From: Ascidiaceihabitans sp.
GTDB lineage: Bacteria; Pseudomonadota; Alphaproteobacteria; Rhodobacterales; Rhodobacteraceae
DNA: 47,465 nt
Direction: 5' to 3'
Assembly (NCBI GenBank): GCA_029251465.1
Contig: JAQXDI010000056.1
Coordinates: 1 to 47,465, forward strand
The notes beneath the pieces are model-generated. The model ran no database searches. It was given only the letters and a program-made list of their open reading frames with translations, and had not been told where the DNA came from. The stretch's first letter is position 1. The number at the start of each line of letters is the position of its first letter. The position numbers and the translations under genes were made by a program. Below are positions 46,670-47,465 of the stretch, one piece after another.

Positions 46670-47217
46670 TGCCGCTCAACCCCATCAGCCACATCGTTGT
46701 CTTGTTCCCAGCGAAAGAAGGCCTCGTAGAGCGCACGTTTTTCAGTGTCTGACGCGGGGTGTCCCGCCATCTGTTTTGCCAAAAGACGGCGAATTTCCAA
46801 CACGATGTCGGCAGGCAAATCATCAACCATCGCATTGTCGATCATGCCGTCTTTGGCAAAATGCAAAATCGAATAGGCCTTGATCATCACGCGGCGGTTG
46901 ATGTCCTTGAGCGCGTTTGTGTAGGCGACAAAATGTGCCATGCGGGATCCGATCGTGCCCGGGCCACGTACATCTAGAATTGCCAATCCTAGCGCGCCGA
47001 TCCGCGCGATTTTCAAATACCACTGTGCCCAGACAGCGCCGTGTGCTGCGATCAGCGCAAAACAGAAAATGCCGCCCGAGGTGCGATAGATGTGGTGATA
47101 TTGAACCGCGCGTTTGCACAACTTGGACGGCGGGCCTGCCAATTCAGTCGCTTGGGCAAGGATTTGATCGTAGCGCGTTTGCGCGTCGTTCATTGCATTC
47201 ATCGGTTCACTCGTCAT
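46645..47217 (-). CDS. Hypothetical protein, probably truncated by a frameshift
   Basis: A 190-residue protein of no family I can name. It has an N-terminal helical part (AQTRYDQILAQATELAG), a hydrophobic patch (GGIFCFALIAAHGAVWAQWYLKIA, possibly one buried or membrane-associated segment), and a charged C-terminal half (ADIVLEIRRLLAKQMAG, YEAFFRWEQDND). Its last residues (ERHWPHSNGL) look out of place, while another frame continues sensibly, see 46439-46669. ATGs at 47217, 47202 and 47193 are all possible starts; none has a strong ribosome site. It lies upstream of hisC in the same direction. Confidence 0.6.
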   Translation of the reverse strand: MTSEPMNAMNDAQTRYDQILAQATELAGPPSKLCKRAVQYHHIYRTSGGIFCFALIAAHGAVWAQWYLKIARIGALGLAILDVRGPGTIGSRMAHFVAYTNALKDINRRVMIKAYSILHFAKDGMIDNAMVDDLPADIVLEIRRLLAKQMAGHPASDTEKRALYEAFFRWEQDNDVADGVERHWPHSNGL

Positions 47218-47282
47218 CGGATCACTGGATAGAAATCAGCGTAGCGCAAGACCGTGGCGAAAAATTGACGGGTACCAACGAA

Positions 47283-47315
47283 AAAGGCCGCCCCAAACAG
47301 GAGCGGCCTTTGCGT
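47283..47315 (-). terminator. Strong hairpin next to the IS left end
   Basis: AAAGGCCGC (47283-47291) pairs perfectly with GCGGCCTTT (47303-47311) across 11 bases. On the minus strand it runs into five T, so it would end transcripts coming from beyond the IS. It lies about 20 bases from the IS boundary, showing that the IS sits at the 3' end of a neighbouring unit. Confidence 0.75.
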
Positions 47316-47331
47316 AGATTAGAACGGCGAA

Positions 47332-47465
47332 GATTAGGGTCAAGACCCATTAACTGATTGAGCCTGTCGTGTTGTTATGATTCACGACCCCTAGTTGTAG
47401 GGGGATATGATGAGCAATTTGTATTGGCTGACTGAGGCGCAGATGCAGCGTCTCAGGCCTTTCTT
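47332..47465 (+). mobile_element. Left end of a second IS5-family (IS427-like) insertion sequence
   Basis: The terminal repeat at 47332-47346 (GATTAGGGTCAAGAC) is the inverted partner of 185-199, with 13 of 15 positions matching. A transposase gene starts at 47410. The element has the same orientation as the one at the left edge and continues beyond the window. Confidence 0.85.
47410..47465 (+). CDS. IS5-family transposase, N-terminal fragment (3' end outside window)
   Basis: ATG at 47410, preceded by a run of five G as ribosome site, opens a frame beginning SNLYWLTEAQMQRLRPFF. This is the standard N-terminus of IS427-group transposases, whose first frame often ends in a programmed frameshift to the catalytic frame. 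Only the first 18 or so residues lie in the window. It is cut by the window edge. Confidence 0.85.
   Translation, partial: MSNLYWLTEAQMQRLRPF

Overview
The window is a piece of an alphaproteobacterial chromosome, almost certainly from the Rhodobacterales (roseobacter group). The grounds are the gene families and their order: an F1-only ATP synthase operon (atpHAGDC) without the Fo genes, an Hsp20 gene followed by a DUF1150 gene, a fused ATP sulfurylase/APS kinase, a methyltransferase divergent from gloB, DUF2125, DUF2161, YdcH and TIGR01459-type genes, a CIRCE element before groESL, and an RpoH-type promoter of the CTTG-N17/18-CYTATNT kind. Moderate GC and an IS at both ends would fit an IS-rich genus such as Octadecabacter or Loktanella, but that is only a guess. 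Both window ends lie inside IS5-family (IS427-like) elements in the same orientation, so the window is the stretch between two IS copies, probably a contig cut at repeats.

Layout, left to right. 1-199: right end of an IS. 403-2121: sat/aprK for sulfate activation. 2174-5696 (minus): a five-gene run hsp20, DUF1150, secreted HExxH peptidase, PhzF-like protein, GT10 glycosyltransferase. 5858-7718: ydcH, purE, purK. 7836-8225: NTF2-like protein. 8317-11129 (minus): orphan phnM, secreted lipase-like hydrolase, EamA exporter. 11312-13394: CIRCE-groES-groEL. 13588-16700: rpiB, GNAT, DUF2161 nuclease-fold protein, MmcQ/YjbR, manganese pyrophosphatase. 16846-21715: HAD hydrolase, MaoC hydratase, ribF, ycgN, threonine aldolase, 2OG-Fe(II) oxygenase. 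21712-24237: alpha/beta hydrolase and HCCA isomerase divergent from prs. 24354-27495 (minus): P450-SDR-glutathionyl-hydroquinone reductase, a less GC-rich block that looks acquired. 27759-33103 (minus): H-type lectin gene and atpHAGDC. 33412-34987: methyltransferase and gloB, divergent. 35284-38573: clpA overlapping an M23 peptidase. 38583-41872 (minus): a MotA/MotB-like pair with a very long periplasmic coiled coil. 41945-46338: ChaC-like enzyme, DUF2125, extensin-family protein, tyrC, hisC. 46439-47217 (minus): a frameshifted hypothetical gene. 47332-47465: left end of the second IS.

Most of the window is core metabolism and housekeeping. Three themes recur. Protein quality control is represented by hsp20, groESL and clpA, with two different heat-shock control signals. 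Envelope and peptidoglycan work clusters at 37.6-44.3 kb (M23 peptidase, MotAB-like pair, DUF2125, extensin-like protein). Pyrophosphate and nucleotide metabolism is represented by sat, ppaC, prs and purEK. Many genes are packed with 4-bp ATGA-type overlaps, which points to translational coupling.

The best candidate for an undescribed system is the ion-motor-like pair at 38583-41872. The stress operon carrying the HExxH peptidase comes next, then a small palindromic repeat found twice after stop codons, the P450 cassette and the structured atp leader. All statements come from reading the sequence; no database search was run.
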